Assembly: GCF_017562075.2 (NCBI RefSeq)
Contig: NC_054083.1
Coordinates: forward strand, 47,402,942 to 47,466,941
Source: Anopheles merus
Taxonomy: Eukaryota; Arthropoda; Insecta; Diptera; Culicidae
Reading direction: 5' to 3'
DNA length: 64,000 nt
The notes under the pieces are model-generated. The model was given only the letters and a program-made list of their open reading frames with translations, had not been told where the DNA came from and searched no databases. Shown one piece after another: positions 10,601 through 25,700 of this stretch (position 1 is its first letter; every line of letters starts with the position of its first letter). The position numbers and the translations under genes are program-made.

Positions 10601-13600
10601 GGCACAATAAAGCTGACAAATCACCTTCGTTCTCGCGCGGTGTGGCCAGGGGTTCGTCGCTTGCGCGCTAGCAGCCAGGTCAGCCCGGGAAGCAAACACG
10701 TCACCTTTCCACGAACCAGAAAACACCCCAAGAATGCGGCGTCGTGACAGTGTCGCACTTTATTGGCCACAAACGTTCTGACAATTGCCTTTCGCCCCGG
10801 TTCCCCTGCCATCCTTATGCAGAAACGTTTTGTATGGCTGTGTAAATGATCTGCCACATATTCGTTCGTGAGAGTAATTGCTTGCACGGTTGAAATATGA
10901 AACCACGCAGGACGGGGTAATAGGACGAAGGGAAAGACATTATTGAACTGAAGGTATAAGAAATGGAAACGGGCGAACAGAGCGAGACCATTCATAATTT
11001 ATGGCCGGACTGTTGTGTCCACCACAACACTGGAGGAGGTCAAACACGATCAAATGATTCGGCCTTTTTGTCGTTCGTCTTCGTGTCGCGAATTCGCGCT
11101 CTTTTCCTTTCCTCTAACCACACATTTATTCGTTCTTCTTTTGGTAAGTACAAGCGTAAAACCGTATGAATGAAATTCCTTTCCTGGTCTGGTACTTCAT
11201 TTTCGATCGACCGATTTTGATCGCTTTTAGCGGCTTTGTACGTCACCGGCGAACCTCACTTTCGCGAAACATTACCGAAATCCGGCAAAAAAAAAATGGG
11301 GAAGATGTTTTTCAAGAAAAAATAAAAGTTAGTGAAATCGGAAGTTTTTTTTTTTCATTCGAACAGCCAAACTTCCCTTTCGGAACATACGCGGCAGCAG
11401 TACACACGTGCCGGTACGTGGTCGTTTGATTTCTAAACGATCGGTCATCATTACCGCCTCCGCAAGGAATTGGGGCCTCAACCTCAATCGAAAAAACCCC
11501 TTTTTCCCCGACCATCTGTTGATCTGAGATTGAAAGGAAAGGTAAAAACGGTATGTTAAAATCACGTACGCATATTATTAGTATATAAAGCAGACTCTCC
11601 CTCCTTCCGCGCCGCTCGAAATCGGCGCTCGAAACCGGAACGGACGCTAAAGTTCAGTTCTTCCTAATTTAGCGACCACATAATTACCATCCACCAGAGA
11701 GATAGAGAGCGAGAGAGAGAGAGAGAGACCTGCGCGTTTCTCCTGCGCTAATTGGGGTCTTCGATTTTTTCGCTTTCAATTGCCCCGTTGCTGTCCTTTC
11801 GGAGCATCTTCCAAGTGCAAGTTGCTTACGATCGAACCACAAACCCCGCAACCGAGTGTGTGTAATGGGAGGCTGTTGGCGAGATGTGTGGACCACAAGC
11901 CACAGTCACAGCCTGCGTACCACACGGCCCTTCTGGGTGCTCATGTGCGGGAGGATATTTGCATACAATGTTATTATTACTGTGTTTTTGCTTTCAACCG
12001 AAGAGCAGCAGATGGGTTTTCTTCATTTCACGTCTCTGCGTTTCCATCTACCCTCCCCTTTTCGGTGGCAAACAAGCCACCGACAAGCAGAGAGGGTCTC
12101 TGCCGTCCCAAGCGCAAAGCAAATATATCAATTACATGATTCAGCGAGCATATTCGCGCGGTCTTTGAGGGTGGCCTGACTGCTTGCCTGCCCAACGCCG
12201 CGAGGGTGGCGCACGATCACACTAAGCCGTCCGATGAACCTTTATGAATGATTATTATGTGTTTGTGGCTGTGTGTTTGTGTGAGGTTGGTGTGGTTTCA
12301 CTGGTGTTTAGTGTTTACACCATCATTTGGCTTCATCGTTTTCCCATCGCAGCAGGAAGTGATTATAGTGCTTCTGTTGAAGTGGTTGTTTTTAAGTAAT
12401 AACGTAAACAATGCGAAACAAGCAACAAATCGTCACATGGTTCGGTGGTATTTAGTGGTTTAGAAATGATATTTCAATACATCAATGTAAGACAAGTGCA
12501 AATTAAAGACCGAATTCGTAGAGATTTTACATTTATTGAAATGTACTTTAAGCATAGAAAAAGTAATAATGAAAATAATAAATAATAATTTTAGCATAAA
12601 AAAGAGAGTTTGACAGCAAATAAAGTGTCAAAATCAAAGCTAAACACTTTCTTCTGAAGAGGCGTTCCATCATAAACACAAAACAACAAATCGTTTACGA
12701 AACAGCAGCGTGCATCGCTTGATCCAAATAAATTACCAATAAACAAGTTCTGTGATGTGATGCCTCTGCAGAAGTAGAACAGTAAACAAAATAGAAAAAA
12801 AAGACGCGGAAAGCACATTTGCATAAGCCGTAAAAGCAAAAAAAAAGAGATAAAATAAATTAACCAAACACCTCTCGTGTGCAATGAAAGTAAATCATAA
12901 CCTGAAAACAAACAACAAAAACACACACACACAAAGCAAAAACTTCTTGGTGAGGCAGGGGGAAAAGAAAAGAAAACAAAAAAAAGGTCTCGAAATCGAG
13001 AACGAAACCAAACAAGCCGCAAAACCAAGTATAAGCATAACAAAAGAGCTACAAAACACTTACTGGTGACGTATTTGATCGGTGTCCCAACGACGCGGAA
13101 AGCGATGCACGGTGTGAAGATGTTTTGATTCGGCATCTGCATGTCATCTGCAAGGTGGTGGAGAAGATGGTAAAGCGAATGAGTTGAAAATGGGTAGGTA
13201 AAATAAAAGCATGTGGAATGTTGGTAAGCAAGGGGTCGCTTCGAAATTAGAGCCACAGCAAATGCAACTGAGGGGTGAACACAGGGTTGTGTTGAATTTA
13301 TTACTACAACACCCGCAGCCGACACGCGGGGCCCGCTCGGTACGCGTTGGTGTTTTATTAATTGTGTTGCCGGAGACCGTGCGCGATGCGATCGTATCGA
13401 TCTACGAGTGCTTTCTTGATTGGTGAGCAACGGAAGGGGTTCGTCGCTTGCAGGTCGGTCGTTTTGCTCGTTGCAGCTTTCTCAACCGAGAATGGAGTAA
13501 TAAAACCAATCTGATGATGCACCATTCTGTTGCTGCCGTTGAGGTCGGGGCTGCATCTACTGCACAATCAAATGCAATTGATTCATGTGCACAGAGCGTT

Positions 13601-13658
13601 GTATGTATTCAAGAAGGTCGCTGCACAGTCTTTCTCTTTGCACGGTGGCACACAAACG

Positions 13659-13716
<58 letters not shown>

Positions 13717-16700
13717 TAAGATTTTTGGTCAACGATACGCAGAACGTACGTATAAATAATAATTTTCTTCATCACCGTAATAAATTTTGCTAATTTTGTG
13801 TGAAGCTCTACTTCGCGGCTACCCGCAGTTTTGATGGAGGCGGAAACGGTGTAAATTGAAATTAAGACGAAAGATAACGAACGGTGCAAGATGCAACAGT
13901 ACAGCAGTATGTGCACGATGAGGCTACTGCATTGGACGGAGTATTCAGCATGATCACGACGCTTTTTTACTGTTTAGCAACGTATGAAACGGGAAATTGG
14001 ACAGTTGATTATTGCGAATAATAAATCATAGATCGCCATACTGAAGTAAAAAAAACTCCATTCAGTGCAAAAAGAGATCTAGCATATTAAACATAAAACA
14101 CACAGCAAAAACTGGGAAAGAAATGGAGACCTACATGGGCGATAATAAATAGAGCAAAATTAATATCACCCCCATCGGGTCCCCGGGATCACGTTTCGCA
14201 TTATTAGTGGCGTACCTTCGGCGTGCATGTTACCGTGATTAGGCCTCGAGCAAGGGCACCCAGGATGCTGATACTGGAGGTACGGAAAGGAGGAAACAAA
14301 CACAGACACAAACCAAAAAAAAAAAAAAAAAAACGATGCCATTAACCAGTCGAAACAGATTGCACATCGCCGATGGGCAGCCGCCTACGAAATCAACGAG
14401 CAGAGCGGAGAACATATGACGGCAGTACATTTGCATTCCGCCATTCCGTGTTGCGCACGCGCGGTCCGCTGCGCTTCAGCTTTGACGCTTTTCTCGGACA
14501 TGCCGCGCTAAACCGGAATGGTACGGCAATGGTCTTCCTTCATCATTCTAACTATCGCTGCCGGCGGCAAGAAGTAAGACTTAGTAGCAAAACTGGCCAT
14601 ACCTGCAGCCCTTGGGGCGATGGGGCGCAGTGAAGGAACGACCACGGGAAATATAGGGGGAGCTCGTAAATAACTTACACCACTGATTACAAAATATCAA
14701 CGGTGTCATCCGTTTTTATCGCACCATTTGTTTGCAAGTGTAACGGACCGGAGGGTTTTGCACCCCCAAGCGTTGCAGGAAAGCGAATATTATATGGCAC
14801 GCTTAAGTGTGTAGGATTTCTATGATGAAAAGGGATATTGGGTTTGGTGCCGCAAGGGTGGTTAGGCCTGGGTGGTGAATCGGTGTGATGAATTTATGTT
14901 TGAATTGCTATTGATAAAGGTAAGGTAAGTGCTTCGGGGATGAGCGATCGCTTGCGGAGGATCGTTTTATTGTAGTTAATGTGTGCAATGTATTAGAATG
15001 TATTTAATTGAATGAGCTATTCATTGCTGACTCGTTTAAGTTAAGCGAAGAATCTCATTCATTAGGAGCATTAACAAATTATATTTCAAATTAAAATAAG
15101 GATGAGAAATCAAATGTATTGTCATTATAATGAATCGTGTTCTCGTGATTTTGTTCCAAATTCTGAAGAACATCTCTTAATTATATTTGAAGATACTCCG
15201 AAGAATATCCGACAAGATATCGGTAGAATAATGCCTGGATATTGTTTGGAAGTCATTGGGCATTGGCGTAAGATTAGACCTCCAAGGTCCTGTAGTCATA
15301 ATAGGATCTACTATTAGATGTATAATGAGATGCATCTGTAAGCTTTAGGGCAGTATCTTCTATAACATTAATGAAAATTTTAGACAATACCAACAATATG
15401 ATGCCAAGAAATGCCCAAAAAAGCAAAGTACGAAGTACGTCATAACAAGAACTCATGAACCAGCAATGTTCCAGAATACGAAACATCATCCGGGAATATC
15501 TTTATCTCCTGGTATACATCACTAGGAAACAAGATTCCCTATACACTGATAATGCAAGGAAAATACAAAGACGAAAATCGACTGCTGCAAATCGCAAATT
15601 GATTGATCAATGATTTATATTCCCCTATTCTTCATTATTGACTCCCATGTCGGTAAAGCCATCACTCATTGATGCCAAATGATCTATTCAGCCGCGCCAC
15701 TCGGCAGGTTCGTTCTAGCACTTCCGGCGACTTCTCCTGCATTCAAAGCGGTCATGGGGCGCGCGCGCTCGCGATGGGTGAAATATTGTACCCAGCGGGG
15801 CAATCATATGCGGCAGCTGATGTTTATCTAGCGTCCGGTTACCTTCTGGCCCTATGCGATGCGTTGAACTCTGGTGATCTAGCGGGCAGCGGGCATCACG
15901 CATGCGCACCGCAAGTGTACAGTAAGCTCCAACAATCTGTTCTGAACAATTACCATCACCAGAGGGTACTGCTAAGGTAGTTGAAAAAAAAGACCCGGTT
16001 GCTCCAAAATCGGGCACATGAAAATGGTAAAAATGGGATTCAAATTAAACTTCAACTAGATTGCTTTTGAAGTTATCCACACATGAAAAAAGCGGACAGG
16101 CGGCGATTCTTATCGATTTGGCGCAATCAGGTTGGAAGGCCTCGAACAATCAACACCGCTTGATGTCGGCAGCACTGGCAGGAATAAGGAATGGGAGATA
16201 GAAAAAAAACGCGTACAAAAATATAATTTACCCCAAGTATGGCACGTGTGGAGCGTGACCCCCCGAAGTACACCAAAAGTTCAACGCAACGACGGGCAAG
16301 AAACTGAACGAGAAATAAATAAATAGAGGACGCGATAAGCGTCCAAACAAGTCTCATCAAAACGCCACAAAAGCCCCAAGAGGAGGAGGGCTAGGTGTGT
16401 AACCCATTTACAGAGAATACAGAGAGAGAGAGAGACTGGGTAGTGGCATGCGCGGCAAAACAAATTCCACACTCCGCTGAAAGCCAACTAAACCTAATGA
16501 ATTTATGGAGCCAAAATAGCCGAGCACTTTGACCAAAATAATAGCTCCCTTGGGGAGGAACAGCATGGTGAAAGGGGCCGTACAACACGAAAGGTACAAC
16601 AGGTGCCCTTCTGTTGCTTCCCTTTCTGCTGCTGCTGCTGCTGCTCCGACGCTGCTCCAAGGTGATTCATCATAAATTTATCGCGCTTTCCGCACCGTGC

Positions 16701-19700
16701 GCCTTGGCGGGTTGGCGGGTCCATTGTCTAAGATTAAGATTTGACATGAGCTCGGGCTTGAGCGCACGCGCGCTCTCACTCACCGAGGGAATAACCGACC
16801 CCAGTATTGTACGAGTATTGTCCGAAAGACGCGAACGCGAGGGGTGAATCAAAGGAGGGAACTTCCCTCTGGTTTTGCACCTTCTGGTCGTTTTTCTTCT
16901 GTATTCCTTTTTGTCCACAAGTAAGTGGAAAATCACAAGCGGTTATAATTATTCCCTCCGCACCTCCGGGCGCTCATGCTCAGGCGAGCGTGCGATATTG
17001 TAACACCGAAGGGCTTTTGCAGACGCACCCGGGGCAGACCGGCGCGGTGGCTCGAGAGCGCCAGCCCGGAACGGCAACTAGCGACCGTGGTGGAATTGGA
17101 AATTGTAGAATTAATAAAAAAGAACGGTTGCACTGCTTTGGCTAGGGCAGAACAGTATCTCCGCCTAGCGCCTTCAGGTGCAGTGCTGGGTGGTGGGTAA
17201 ACTTATGCCTATACCAACGTACCTTGATGAAGGGCGGCTCGGCTTTCCTCCAGCAGTAGGCGCGGTGTCATGTCGCGGCACATCAGATGCACCAGCACTA
17301 GCCGGCCCTGCATGCGCTGCCGTAGCTCCGGCTCGCCGAGCCACTGCAGATAGATGCGCCCCTCGTCACGAAACAGCCGAAACGGGACGTCCGTGTCGAT
17401 CGGGTTGCGCAGCTCCGCCCAGCCGTTGGTGGTGAGGTACTGGGCGGCTGATACTGCACACATCGGCATCTTGACACCTGCGGAAAGAGTTGGAAGGAAA
17501 TGTGAAGAATGATTAGTGTGTGTGTGTGACAAACTAGTGACAAGTGAGGAGAAAAATGATAGTTTGACAGAAAAACTTATTGGATGAGTACAAACAGGAA
17601 GTTGATGATTAAGAGTAGCAAAGAAAGCATAATAAAACAAACATACAATGTTACGATACAATATACATAAGTTTATAAAATTGATAAAATCAAAGCAAGA
17701 GAGAAATAAAAAAAAAAAACAAAAGAAACACAAAATGAAACACGAAAAAGAACAAAATCAGATAACGTGAATGGATCAACGAAATTGAACAGAATAATAA
17801 TTGAGAAAATCGCATAAAATATATTTAATTTTTTCCTTTAAATCAGCTTTGCTCACTAAAAGATATGGGATGTTTTGTTTCGTTCGTTGATCATTTCATT
17901 ATTTTTATTCATTATTCTCTTTCTCTTCTATTTTATATCAACTATTCGTTATTTTAACGTCATTTTTATTTGTATTTTTCAATCTTTATGAAGCTTTAGC
18001 TTTATTTTAACGTCATTTATATTTTTATTTTTCAATCGTAATGAAGCTTTAGTTTACTCATGTTTTTAGAAACAGTTTTGTATGTCTTAAATGTTTTTGT
18101 CAAGCCTATGTCCTCTTTTCGTTATTTGATATGCTTTTCACCATGTTTTTGTTATGAAGTTGTATTTTGTTTCTCTTGCGTTTTCTTACAAAATTTCATT
18201 TCAATTAATCACATTTTCACCTCTTTTACTTTCTCAAAATAACTTTAACTTAAGTAGGAACTCAATGCAATGTTGGTGCAAATTTACCAATAATCGAATG
18301 AAGTTTTGCTTTTACCCGCTTTTATCGCTGACCAATAAATATGCAAATTCTCGGTGCTTTATTGAGACATAAATTTCCGATCCCAACAGCACCTAATTGA
18401 AAACTTGCAAGAGGCAGCTTGAACCATAAAGTGCAACAGCACCATCACTCCTTCATCGCAGTAGTCGTTTGGTTCCTGGTGCACCTCATCCCCAACGAAA
18501 CCCAGGGAAGTGAATTGAACTCGAGCAACAACAACAAAAAAAGGCAAACGTAAACACATTAAATATCGTTATTCGGCAGCCGCAAAGTAGGTAGAACAAA
18601 ACTGGCCACCAATTGTAACAGGGCGATACAAAAAAAGTAAATCGTGCCCGAGCACTTTCCAAAGTAATGCCATACGACACGGCACCGGCCAGATCGGTGT
18701 GAAAATCGGCAATATCGAGCAAAAACCGGCTGCACGTTTTATTTGGCAAACCCCTTTTAGAAAGTGCAGTTTATGTCTGGATGGCTTGAAAGAAACGCCC
18801 CGCACTAGTTTGTGTGGCTTTCGATTATGTTTTGCACCAATTTCAGTAAAATGTGTATTTTAATTTTCTACTGCTCGTTGTGTCTGTTTTGTTTTCTCGC
18901 TTGGCAATGGAATGCACTCTGTGTCTCTGTTCGTTTCTGGTGAGCATCGTAAAATTGTCAGGCAAACATGGGCCCGGGTTGTCGCATCGGTACAGCTTAC
19001 GTTCATTATCGATTTTATGAGTTCTGCAATTTATGGAGCAGCCAAGAAGCGCGCAGGGATAAGAAGCGCTAAGTAAAACCGTCCCCAAAAATTCCCCAGT
19101 TCAGGTTCACGGTGTTAAGTGAAGTAATTTAGGGTCCCGAGCCAGTGTCCTTAAACCTGATCATCATGAACGTCCATGGATGATGTTTTGATGGGTGTTC
19201 ATTGGGGGGGGGAGCAACACCAACGCACCCGGCAGCAAGTGCGGAAAGTTTGTAAACAACCTTCACTTTGGTGTTCCGTTAGGTTTCGTTTTTTTTTGTG
19301 ACGCCAAAATGTATCCCAAACGACGGCTCAAAGCCAATCCAAGGATCTTGAAGGTTCAATAGATTCAACGTGTTTTCTTTCCCCATTTTTTCCAAACTTT
19401 TTTGTAATAGACATCTTTTGTTGAGGCATCTTTCGCTCATATCCCGGTACGGTACCTCCCGGTTGAAGTCTTCATTAAATAACATCGCCTCGAGAGCGGG
19501 CGTACAGGTTTCAAACGATCGAGTGCCGGGCTCTTCACGGTTTAAGCATTGTCAAGCGATAGTAACAAAAGCGCGAAATTCTTAAGTGTCGTATCGCAAC
19601 TTCTTGGCGCTTTGGCGAGGTGCTTGGCGAGGAGGCTCCAAAGCATTCCACCTGACACTGCGGCTACAACGGCTTTGAAGGCCACTCTGCGTCATGATCG

Positions 19701-22700
19701 TGTGTACGACACGGGCAAACGCAAACTCAACGCGCGTTTGGTCGGGTTCGCTGTCTGTTATGTTTATCCCATCGTTTCAATACCACTCCACCAGGAGGGA
19801 ATATCGAAGAAGGAAGGAAGAGCGGGCTCGCTACGATTATCACTGAACGATACGGCATGATTATTGCTATTATAGAATTACGGGCCTAGGTGCGGAGGGC
19901 GCCCGGAGAGGCGAAGGAGGTGTAGTTGTTATTATTTTATTAGTCGCTTCACCTTCTTTCTCAACGTAGCAGTCCCGTTTCTTTTCTTGGAGTTCTCACC
20001 CGAAGGCAAAGGAAGATCTGCTCCCTCTGCAAGCGTTGATTTGCATTTGGGCGTTCCATCCGTCCGAGTGTTACCATTTTTGACTTAAAGGGTGATCTTA
20101 TATTTGATTTCTCGGACGGCTTTAATCGATTGTGAGAAGAGGAACCTGTTTACATCTGGAACACCACACCTGGCACAGAAGAAACTTTGCATCTCAATAG
20201 TCGGAGAAGCTGTCTGGAAGGTTGAGCTTTTCACTTCGCTCGGCAAGTGGTTACATTGTGATGTAAATATCATGTTCGAGACAAACACAGAATGAGTGAG
20301 ACAATCGTAGCACAACAGGATGGATAGGAAAGTCTCCAGACAAGTAACAAACGGGGAAGAGATTTGGCAAATCAATTTTTAGGTCAATTTATTATGCTCG
20401 CCAGTGCCAGTGTGTTTGCTGACGGTTGATTTTATTATTTTCCACCCAGAGAGGATATAAATCATACTCAAGTTTTACGACTCGTCGCTGTGATCGGTAA
20501 ACGGCAAATGGGTCTAAAACTCTCGCACAACCGAACAAAACAAAACCGAATTGTCACACAAATTTAGAGCCATTGGCAAATGGAATGTCCTGTGCCCGTA
20601 TTACAGTCCTTTCGGGCAGAACAAACAATCACAATCACCGACCAAAGCCACCTCAAAATTCGGGTGTTAAAATCAGGTTTTTGTGTGGATTGTTTTCAAC
20701 TTTGGTGATCGGAAAGTCCTTTTGATCGATCCTCCGACTACGTCAATATACACCCTGAAGGAAAGGAATATGCCGAGAAATTCCCCACCGTCCAGGCGGC
20801 CTTTTAACGGGTTTATTGCTCATGATCGTTTTATGGCAAAGCTTCAACCCTTGCGGTTCAGGGCAACCACAAGCGCTAATTTATGGGAAACAAGGCAAGG
20901 CTTTTGTGCCAAGCAGAGGACAAAGGTTTTTAATTATTTCATCATCTGTATGAGTGTGTGTTGTTTTTTCTTCATGTGAAGCTATGTGGAGTTGTAATTT
21001 AGTTTTGGGTTATGCTTTTTTTTGGTTGCTGTGTAAGTAAGAAAGCGCATCGCTTGTTTGGCACAAGGAAAAGGCAGATCATATGCAAAGCCGCTGTGAG
21101 TAAACGGTTAATTGGCAGTATTAGTGGCGAAGCCGACACTATTAGATACAGATGCAAATAAAACTGCCAACCAAAGGTCAATGGAAATAGCAATTTGGAT
21201 GTTTTTTTTTTTTTTTGCTTTGTTGGACTTGATCTTCCTAACGACTAACATGGTAGTGTGAGATAACTGCAGCTTGTGGTGGAGAGTGCAATTTGCATGT
21301 TTTTGTGATGTTATTTTTTGTACACGCGTAAAACATATCTGTTGTGGGATGCTGAAGACTAAATTTTGAGTTTCATTTTAGTTCTATGTTTTGTATGAAA
21401 TTTATCGGCCCAGTGTTAATCAGTGAATTGTTAAACTGTAATCATTGATCGATCTAAAGTACTGATGAGAAAAACTTAACGACAAAAAAGAACAAATTAA
21501 AACATTTATATTGCACTGTGTTAAATTCAAATTTGATGTCACACTTGTATACTTCAACCAGCTACTCTTCTTAATGATGCATGGTAACAGCTTAAACTTC
21601 TTGCTTTGTTTTCACTTTAACAATTTAGCAATAACACACACGAACATACCAGCTACCCTGTTTTAGCTTCTTCCTCATCCAAGCATATCAGTGCGGCCGA
21701 ACCAGAAGCTAAACCTGAAGGTAATGTGAAGCATCGCACAAAATACACCGACGACACGTTCCCGGCTACTGACCCGCCTAATGGGGTCGTTCCCGGTGCG
21801 ATACATTGTGTCCGTGCGCGATGGCCACACAGACGTGTGTTTGCGTTCCTCCCTGTCCGCCACTCGGTGTGCATAAAACATAACAAAAACGCTCAGAAGC
21901 GACAAATTTGCCATGTCGTTTTGTGTTCGGTTGTGTTTGCTTTTATGCCATTCTGCTCATAATTCTTGACATAGAGGCACATAGAAACGCTGCTGCTTAC
22001 TTTACCGCACACAAACCGCGTCAAGTATTGTCACGCGTCGTTCCCGAATTCTCGACCCCACTATGGCACACATTAGGCCGTTACGACCGCAGCCGGTTTG
22101 TAAGCGCGTAAGAGGGCAGCGAGAGCAAATTAAGTGCCTGCCATGTTCCCGCGCGTAAGTGCTTGTAACGGTGGCCCGTACCAAGCCCCCTCCTAATAGT
22201 GCACGTGGTGATCGTTGGAGTCTGCAGTAATCACGCAACGGCGGTGCATTGACATGCATCGCATTCGGACAAATTGCACCACTTGACCGGGAAGGTCTTT
22301 CCGATGCTTTAGTGTGTGCAGATACTTCGCACCTGTGCCATCGAACAGGTGCGGCGAAAGGTAAAGCGGCACAACACCACCAGCACCATGAGCGAATTTG
22401 TCTAAACACTGCACGATGCGGTGTGTGGATGCCGCTTACAGTAAGGGGTTAGGTTCCGGGGCACGACCCGAACCCAAACACGGAGGTTCGTTGCTTTGCG
22501 TTCTAGCAAATCTTTCCCATTGCTAGCCCCATTACCGCGTACCGTAGCAGTATGGTGTTGAAGCGAGCCGAACCCTCTTTTGTCGAACCCGTACCAGCGT
22601 GAAGAGTTCATCCACGTCGAGGTGTAATAATTGTTTGCTAAATTAAAGTCAAGTGCCGTTGTTGGCAGGGTTTGCTATTCTCTCGCCTGTTTTCTTTCGA

Positions 22701-25700
22701 ACGCCCAAGATCGATCGATTGTTTTGAGAGGCGACGAAGTTAGAGAGGAGAGGCTATTCAGAAAGGGAAGCTGATTCTTTAACTCAGGGTGGTTTGGTTG
22801 GATTTGATCGTTGGTTTGGTTGGCAGGCATGGTGTAGCAACTTACCGGGAAATCCAATCTCGCGGCTTGGATGAACGATTTGGCCACGGTGGGGCAGAAA
22901 GACGAACGGGATCTTCTCGGAGCTTGATCCGCTGATGAACGGCGCTAGAGTGCACTCTGTGGGAAGAAAGAAGGGGAGAGAAGAAATTCAGTACATTGGT
23001 AGAACTAAAGTGTTTGTGTCATTTAAGAAAGGAATTTTGGTAAAACTATTGAAATGTTTAAAAATATGAATTATTTTCTTTTGTAACAAGCACAGTGAAC
23101 AAGGAAATACGTAAAAATAGTATTTTAATTGATTTAGAAAAAAATGATAATAAAATAAACTTACACAGAAAATAACAATAAAAATGTAAGGAATCTTTCA
23201 AAGATATCAAATAACAAGGAAGATATAGGGAAGAGCTTCAATGATAAAACAAAAAAACATCGAATTGAATTAGCAGTTAAAAAATCAGAGAGAAAGCTAA
23301 ACAAATACTTTCATAAACCAACCACAACATCAAGAAAATCACCATTTAAAGACAAACAAATGATAAACTTTTTCAAATTCCCCTGCCAGAGAATGCATTA
23401 ATATGTATGTCACTCAAGGTGCTGTGGCTACATTTGAAATTAAACATGATCTAACATTTAGCATTTATCATACAAACAGAGGAAAATACCCAAGTCTATG
23501 TCTAGTGAAGGGACGGTTTCACCATGCTTGCGGTCGGGTTTGTGCAGCGTTTGTCGCATGCCACCATCGGCTACTTTCCATTTCATTGTCATTGTTGTTT
23601 TGTGTCAAGCTGAATCCTAATATTTGTGGTCGCTCGAAATACGTCTGACACTGACCAGCTTTCAACCACAGCATCCCACCAAACCCGGAAGCTCGAATGT
23701 GATTCGCGGGGGTCAACGTCGGGGTCTGGGGTTGGTTGTTTTGTTTCACCTTCGCTGGGGTCATTTAATCAAATGAAAATGTACATATTTCCATCATTCT
23801 ATTTTCGGGCAGCGGGACACAAAAAAAAAGCCCAACCAATATGGGCTGCACAAATAAAGGTTGAAAGGTAATGAAATGAAATGACCCGAGGGTGGGGGGG
23901 TGTGGTGATGTTACTAACCTCACGCCAGACCAGACGCTTCACCCTCCCCATAGCCAATCCCTAGCTTCTAACCATTCATCCCCAAAACCGCTGAAAGCGC
24001 GGTGCGCAGAAGGTGGCTTACGGTTGGGAGCTGTGGGAACTAATTTTCTCACACAAATTTGTTGCAAACAACGGCCGCGGGCTGGGTTTGGGCGGTGGGA
24101 GTCGATGAGTCGAAGTTGTCATCGGTGGGAAATATGGTAAAGCGCGGACGGTTTGAAAGTGGAGCGCGTGACGAGAGCGAACGTGCGGGCGCGTGAAGGG
24201 AAGCGCGAAAATGATGAGCAGAATGAAAATTTCCAATGTAAACTAGCGAACTGAGGCAACGGAACTGATAGTGGATGCGAAGCGAGGGGATCGCGAGAAC
24301 TGAACATCAAATCCACGATCCGTTCCGCGAGGGTTTGCGGGCGAAGCGAAGCAGATCGGAGAGTGGATTGAATCCCGGGAGCGTTTCATGGCAAGAAGCC
24401 AGCAAGAGCTGAGGAGCTGAGGTTTCCGCAACCCCATCATCGCCGCGAGCACCGCGATTTCGATGCGGTTCACGGTGAATTGAATAAGTACAGCTTTTGA
24501 GCAAGGTACCGAGAAAGTGGAGCCTCCGGGCTGGACTCACGGATCGTCGCCATCTCGCACCTGGGTGGTTCGGTTGTTTGCATAGCGATTTGGTTTAGCA
24601 GGCCCGCCCTCTTCCCCTCCTGGCCAGCCATTACCACCCGAAAGCATGTCCGGCGTGGTGAGATGGTTTCGATCATGTCAATTTTGAGTGAATCCGTTTG
24701 GGTCTTTAATCGATCCGCGTGTTGAGTGTACGGATGCTGTACATGTTGCTGCTGCTGGATGTGAAAGTGTCGTTCGGACAAATGTGGCTTCCGTTGTGAA
24801 AGAAAGTGCAGAGCTGGTGGTAGAGAAGGCTGTCCTCTCGATCTATGGACAAAGTCGACTGGCTGGAGAGGAGGAAGTGCAAATGCTTTTACACCAATGG
24901 GCAAATAGAAAACGGCGTTTAAGTTGTTGAGAGTCGTTGGCTTGTGTCAACGTTGCACAAATGCAAAATACAGATAAATAACTACAGTATTGCAGACCTC
25001 GAGGCGATCTGTAAAGTCATCAAAGGGTAGCCTAAAATGTTATTATAATTTCTGTACAATACTTCACAATCACAATTAATTGACTGATGTAAAGCAATTT
25101 CCTAAGTGATAAGTAATAAATTAATAAACGATTAATTGAACAATAGTATGATTTTAATTGTCCCAAAAAGGTTCGTCATCATCAACCATTTTTCACTCAA
25201 TTTCATTTGAAAAGAAGCCCAAAACTAACGCCCAATAAATCCACTCCAATCTGCACAATTGTCTCCCACCTGCCAGCACTTTCTCCAGTTTACTTTCCGC
25301 AATGATCTGTCCATTAAATCATTTCCAAAGAAGCATTCATTTTTTCACATCCGCTTAGGCGCCTAGGCAAACTGTCCTACCAATGTCCACCCAGAAGTCA
25401 CCAAACTTCACGCATCCGGCATTGAAGCATTGAAACATCAAAAGGCTTCCCATGTTCCTAACCTTGCCAACTGCTTCCGTGGTGCTACCGTGCTGCGGAA
25501 AAAAACGCGGAATGATCCCTTTTTCTTTTAAAGCCTATGGCGAAATGATTGGCATTAATTTCGTACCTCATAAACAATGGTTTTTGGTGGTGTAAGAGCG
25601 TAGAGTACATTGGAAGGTCTTTGCTGGTCTTTCTTTTATTTTACTTTTTCGCTCGGAAAAAAAAACAACATTAGACCCCGAATTAGATGGAGGCTTTTCT

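Larger units (their letters stand above)
5627..13063 (-). other. sha intron between membrane-proximal and transmembrane exons, 7.4 kb
   Basis: This phase-1 intron contains the CTGTTATAC cluster (5710-5834), a 12-bp tandem repeat (9481-9504) and a GA tract (11696-11728). Its 5' end (about 12780-13050 on the plus strand) is strongly purine-rich with A runs. No open frame inside has splice sites or codon pattern that I would call coding. Confidence 0.7.
13148..17222 (-). other. sha intron, 4.1 kb
   Basis: This phase-1 intron contains the long CA microsatellite (13663-13709), a 19-base A run (14315-14333), a GA tract near 16417-16435 and a CTG run (16626-16645). I see no supported exon. Confidence 0.7.
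17478..22845 (-). other. sha intron, 5.4 kb
   Basis: This phase-1 intron begins with an AT-rich block (about 17540-18400) holding a 53-bp tandem duplication (17949-18054). A T run lies at 21202-21216, and 21650-22600 is GC-richer with overlapping chance frames on both strands. No coding exon is supported. Confidence 0.7.

Noticed and set aside
11582..11661. TATATAAAG followed by TCAGTT, resembling a plus-strand promoter
   Set aside because: TATA and initiator are about 73 bases apart instead of about 30, and no coding exon follows.
15100..15560. AT-rich block with weak inverted similarity (TTGGGCATT...GGC)
   Set aside because: Arms are short and interrupted, with no target-site duplication, so a MITE cannot be supported.
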